From positions 26,985,565 through 27,049,564 of the forward strand of contig CM050451.1 of NCBI GenBank assembly GCA_027563935.2: a stretch of DNA of 64,000 bases, read 5' to 3'. Below, one piece after another: positions 60,110-64,000 of this stretch; position 1 is the stretch's first letter; each line of letters opens with the position of its first letter. Source of the DNA: Costus lasius (taxonomy: Eukaryota; Streptophyta; Magnoliopsida; Zingiberales; Costaceae). The notes beneath the pieces are model-generated. The model was not told the origin of the DNA. It saw only the letters and a program-made list of their open reading frames with translations, and did no database searches. The translations under genes and the position numbers were made by a program.

Positions 60110-63100
60110 TTGATTGCAGCTTCAAACTTGTTTGCATTAGGGTATGCATCAGTCAAGTTTAATGGTTTAAATTATGCTGAGTGGTCCGAACAGATCCAAT
60201 TTCACCTTGGTGTATTGGATATAGACCAAGCATTAACTGAACCTAGGCCTCCTGCATTAACTGATTTGAGTTCAGAGGCAGAGAAACTATGTTTCAAAGC
60301 CTGGGAAAGATCAAATCGGTTATGCCTTAATCTGATGAGGTTGACCATGGCTGACAATGTGAAACCCTCAATGCCCAAGACTGATAGTGCACAGGAATTT
60401 ATGGCATTCATTAAAGAGCATTCACAATCGGACTTGGCTGATAAGTCCATTGTGGGTTCACTCATGAATGAGCTGACCTCTAAGAGGTTTGATTGGTCTA
60501 GGCCCATTCATGAGCATGTAACAGAGATGTCAAACATAGCTGCAAAGCTTAAGGCATTGGGTATGGAAGTGACAGAGAGTTTTCTAGTACAGTTCATAAT
60601 GATATCTCTTCCTTCTGAGTTTGGCCAGTTCCAGGTAAATTATAATACCATTAAAGATAAATGGAACTTGAAAGAATTAAAGGCCATGCTAGTACAAGAA
60701 GAAGGAAGACTGAAGAAGACTAAAAATCACTCCATACACTATGCTCAGTTTGACAGTGGCAGTAGCAGTAAGAACAAAACAACCAAGAAATTCAAGGGCA
60801 AGAAGAAGGGAAAAGGCATCAGTATAGTTTCAGATGCGCCTACCTTCAAAGGACAGACGTGTCATTTCTGTAGGAAGGAAGGACACTTTAAGGCGGACTG
60901 TCCGAAAAGAAAGGCTTGGTTCGAAAAGAAAGGTACTTATTACATTTCTGTATGTTTCGAAACCAACATTGTAGAAGTCCCTAAGAATACTTGGTGGTTA
61001 GATTCTGGTGCATCTACTCATGTGTCTCATATTTCTCAGGGATTCCTTTCAATCCAGCCCCTACCAGGAGCTGAACGGTATTTGCTCATGGGGAACAGGA
61101 TGAAGGCACTGATTGAAGGAGTTGGGACTTACAGGATGATCTTGGACACTGGTTGTCAAATAGATCTAGAAAAGTGTCTCTATGTACCTTCATGTGCTAG
61201 AAATCTTGTATCTGTAGGGAAACTGGATGTAATGGGTTTTAATATTGAGATTGGACATAGTGTATTTTCATTATTTAAAAACAGGTACTTTTATGGATCT
61301 GGTACTTTGGTTGATGATTTATACCGGTTTAATCTTGATGTTACTTATGCTGAATCCTTGTTTAATGCTGAACACATTTATGGTATAAAACGTAGTGCAA
61401 CAGATGAACGGTCTGCTTATTTATGGCATAGGAGACTAGGTCACATATCCAAGGAAAGGTTAATGAGGTTGATGAAATGTAATATCATACCTCAATTGGA
61501 TTTAAGTGACTTAGGAGTGTGTATTGATTGTATTAAGGGTAAACAATCAAAACACATAGCAAAAGGTCCTGCCACAAGGAGCAGTCAACTCCTAGAGTTG
61601 ATACACACTGACATATGTGGTCCTTTCCATATCCCGTCATGGGGTGGAGAAAGATATTTCATCACCTTTATAGATGATTTCTCACGGTATGGATACATCT
61701 ATCTACTCCATGAAAAGTCTCAGTCTGTGGATGTTGTAAAGACATTCATAGATGAAGTGGAGAGACAGATAGATAGAAAAGTTAAAGTGATGAGATCTGA
61801 TAGGGGTGGTGAATTCTATGGTAAGGTTGGTTCAGATGGACAGATCCCTGGTCCATTTGCAAAGTTCCTCGAAAGTAGAGGCATTTGTGCTCAATACACA
61901 ATGCCTTATACACCACAACAAAATGGTGTAGCTGAAAGGCAGAACCGTACTCTGATGGATATGGTTAGGAGTATGTTCATCAATAGTTCCTTACCCCAGT
62001 CTTTGTGGATGTATGCATTAAGGACTGCTGTATATCTCTTAAACAGGGTTCCTAGTAAGACAGTTCCTAAGACTCCTTATGAACTGTGGACAGGAAGGAA
62101 ACCCAGTTTAAGACATCTCCATGTTTGGGGGTGCCCAGCAGAAGTAAGAGTATACAACCCACAAGAAAAGAAATTAGATTCTAGGACAGTCAGTGGGTTT
62201 TTCATTGGCTATCCTGAAAAATCTAAGGGGTATAGGTTCTATTGTCCTAACCATAGTACGAGGATAGTTGAATCTGGTAATGCTAGGTTCATTGAGATTG
62301 GAGAGGTCAGTGGGAGTGGGAAACCACAAATGTTGGATATTCAGGAAATTCAGATAGATTCTGTTCCATCTGAAATTCTGAATGAAAGTGATGTCCCAAG
62401 TGTTGTATTACAGTCAGACCACACACAGGAACAACACATTACTAATCCAACATCACTGAATGAAAGTGAATCCAATGAACCAGTCACAAGTAATGACAAT
62501 TTGAATGAACCACAGGAAATAGCATTGAGGAGGTCTGTAAGGCAAAGACGCTCCGCTATTTCAGATGACTATGTGGTTTATTCAGTTGAGAATGAATGTG
62601 ACATAAGCATTGACAAAGATCCAATTTCAGTCCATGAAGCCATGAATAGTGACAATTCAGAGAATTGGATTAATGCTATGAAAGATGAGTTTAAATCTAT
62701 GGCTGATAATCAAGTGTGGGACCTTGTAGATTTACCTGATGCTTGCAAATGTGTCGGCTGTAAGTGGGTCTTTAAGACCAAGCGCGACTCTAAGGGCAAC
62801 ATCGAAAGGTACAAGGCTAGACTTGTTGCCAAAGGTTTTACTCAGAGAGATGGCATTGATTACAAAGAGACTTTCTCTCCAGTATCTAGAAAGGACTCTT
62901 TGCGAATTGTTATGGCTTTGGTGGCTCATTATGATCTTGAGCTTCACCAAATGGATGTAAAGACCACCTTCTTGAATGGTGACTTAGAGGAGGAAGTGTA
63001 TATGAACCAGCTTGAAGGGTTTGAGACCACAGGTAAAGAGAGATTAGTGTGTAAATTAAAGAAGTCAATATATGGACTAAAACAAGCTTCCAGACAATGG

Positions 63101-64000
63101 TATCTAAAGTTTAATGATATCATTACTGCCTATGGTTTTGTAGAGAATCCTGTTGACAGGTGTATCTACATGAAAGTGCAGGGAAGTAAGTTTATGATAG
63201 TAGTCCTTTATGTTGATGATATATTGCTAGCCATTAACAATAAAGGTATGTTACATGATGTAAAGGGTTTTCTCTCTAACAGCTTTGAAATGAAAGATAT
63301 GGGTGAGGCATCCTTTGTGATTGGAATAGAAATATTCCGTGATAGATCACAAGGACTGTTAGGATTGTCTCAGAAAAGTTACATATCTAAGGTGTTAGAG
63401 AGATATCGTATGGATAAATGCTCTGCAGGGATTGTTCCAATACAGAAGGGTGACAAATTCAGTGAAAAGCAATGTCCCCAAGCTGAATTAGAACGGAAAA
63501 GTATGGATGTCATTCCTTATGCTTCAGTGGTAGGGAGTCTGATGTATGCTCAGACATGTACTCGGCCGGATATCAATTTTGCTGTTGGTATGCTCGGCCG
63601 GTATTAAAGTAATCCAGGAATGTGCCACTGGCAAGCTGCAAAGAAAGTCCTTCGGTATTTACAAGGCACCAAGGACCACATGCTCGTGTATAGGAGATCT
63701 CAGGAGGATCTTGAAGTGATCGGCTATTCAGATTCAGATTATGCCGGATGTGTGGATACCAGAAAATCCACATTTGGGTATGTTTTCCTTCTTGCAGGAG
63801 GAGCTATATCCTGGAAAAGCGGCAAACAGTCAGTCATTGCTGCTTCAACTATGGAAGCCGAATTTGTGGCATGCTTTGAGGCCACAGTTCAAGGAAAATG
63901 GCTGCGGAACTTTATCTCAGGTCTTGGACTAGTCGACAGCATAGCCAAGCCGCTGAGATTGTATTGTGACAACACCGCAGCAGTCTTCTTCGCAAAGAAT
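60110..64000 (+). pseudogene. Ty1/Copia gag-pol polyprotein, one stop, runs off the window
   Basis: The frame has no in-frame ATG after the TAA at 60074; residues are counted from 60110. Gag comes first, with a CCHC zinc knuckle (Cys251-x2-Cys254-x4-His259-x4-Cys264). Then protease (WWLDSGAST, Asp298), the integrase HHCC region (LWHRRLGH, His440/His445) and the integrase core (Asp501, Asp564, Glu609 in [10 protein letters not shown]). Reverse transcriptase follows ([17 protein letters not shown] with Asp1036-Asp1037), then RNase H (SDSDYAGC) to the window edge. Integrase before reverse transcriptase is the Copia order. A TAA at 63605-63607 stops the frame between reverse transcriptase and RNase H; otherwise it is open to base 64000 in the same frame. 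The copy is therefore defective but young. Confidence 0.95.

Noticed and set aside
60202..60507. Antisense frame under Copia gag
   Set aside because: Shadow of the polyprotein frame with no domain of its own.

Overview
The window reads as plant nuclear DNA. It has split genes with GT-AG introns, a SPINDLY gene and a Casparian-strip membrane protein gene, both plant families, and a dense, mostly decayed load of LTR retrotransposons, hAT transposons and MITEs. GC-rich coding exons in AT-rich surroundings, together with the SPINDLY protein sequence, fit a monocot better than a eudicot; that is an impression, not a placement.

Three host genes can be supported, all on the minus strand. (1) At 10483-12086, a two-exon gene for a 98-residue protein with a signal-anchor-like N terminus and a helical, glutamine-rich C terminus; its function is unknown. 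(2) At 22642-23470, a three-exon CASP/CASP-like gene (216 aa, four membrane spans). (3) At 31724-51863, SPINDLY (SPY), with 17 coding exons plus a non-coding first exon near 52467-52620. SPY encodes 917 aa; all exon phases close and the TPR and glycosyltransferase parts are complete. Its introns are swollen by transposons: a hAT transposase relic lies antisense in the 5-kb intron, and at least four very short hAT-type MITEs with 8-bp target duplications sit in introns.

The rest is mobile-element territory. Left edge: the 3' end of a Ty3/Gypsy pol gene, its probable 3' LTR, then a decayed gag relic. 3.1-7.7 kb: AT-rich DNA with several tandem duplications. 8.3 kb: a tRNA-derived SINE-like head. 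9.4 kb: a hAT MITE. 12.7-15.2 kb: two diverged 1.15-1.25-kb GC/CpG-rich tandem units. 17.86-21.50 kb: a complete-ended 3.6-kb hAT element with a broken transposase. 26-28 kb: a minisatellite, a Gypsy pol fragment and LTR-like sequence. 55.2-57.2 kb: a related LTR-like block carrying a palindromic minisatellite. Right edge: a Ty1/Copia element (LTR, primer-binding site, leader, gag-pol) running off the window and interrupted by one stop codon.

I found no operon-like or defence-like system. The most unusual observations are the miniature hAT MITE family concentrated in SPY introns, the GC-rich tandem pair, and the hairpin-forming minisatellite at 56.4-56.9 kb.
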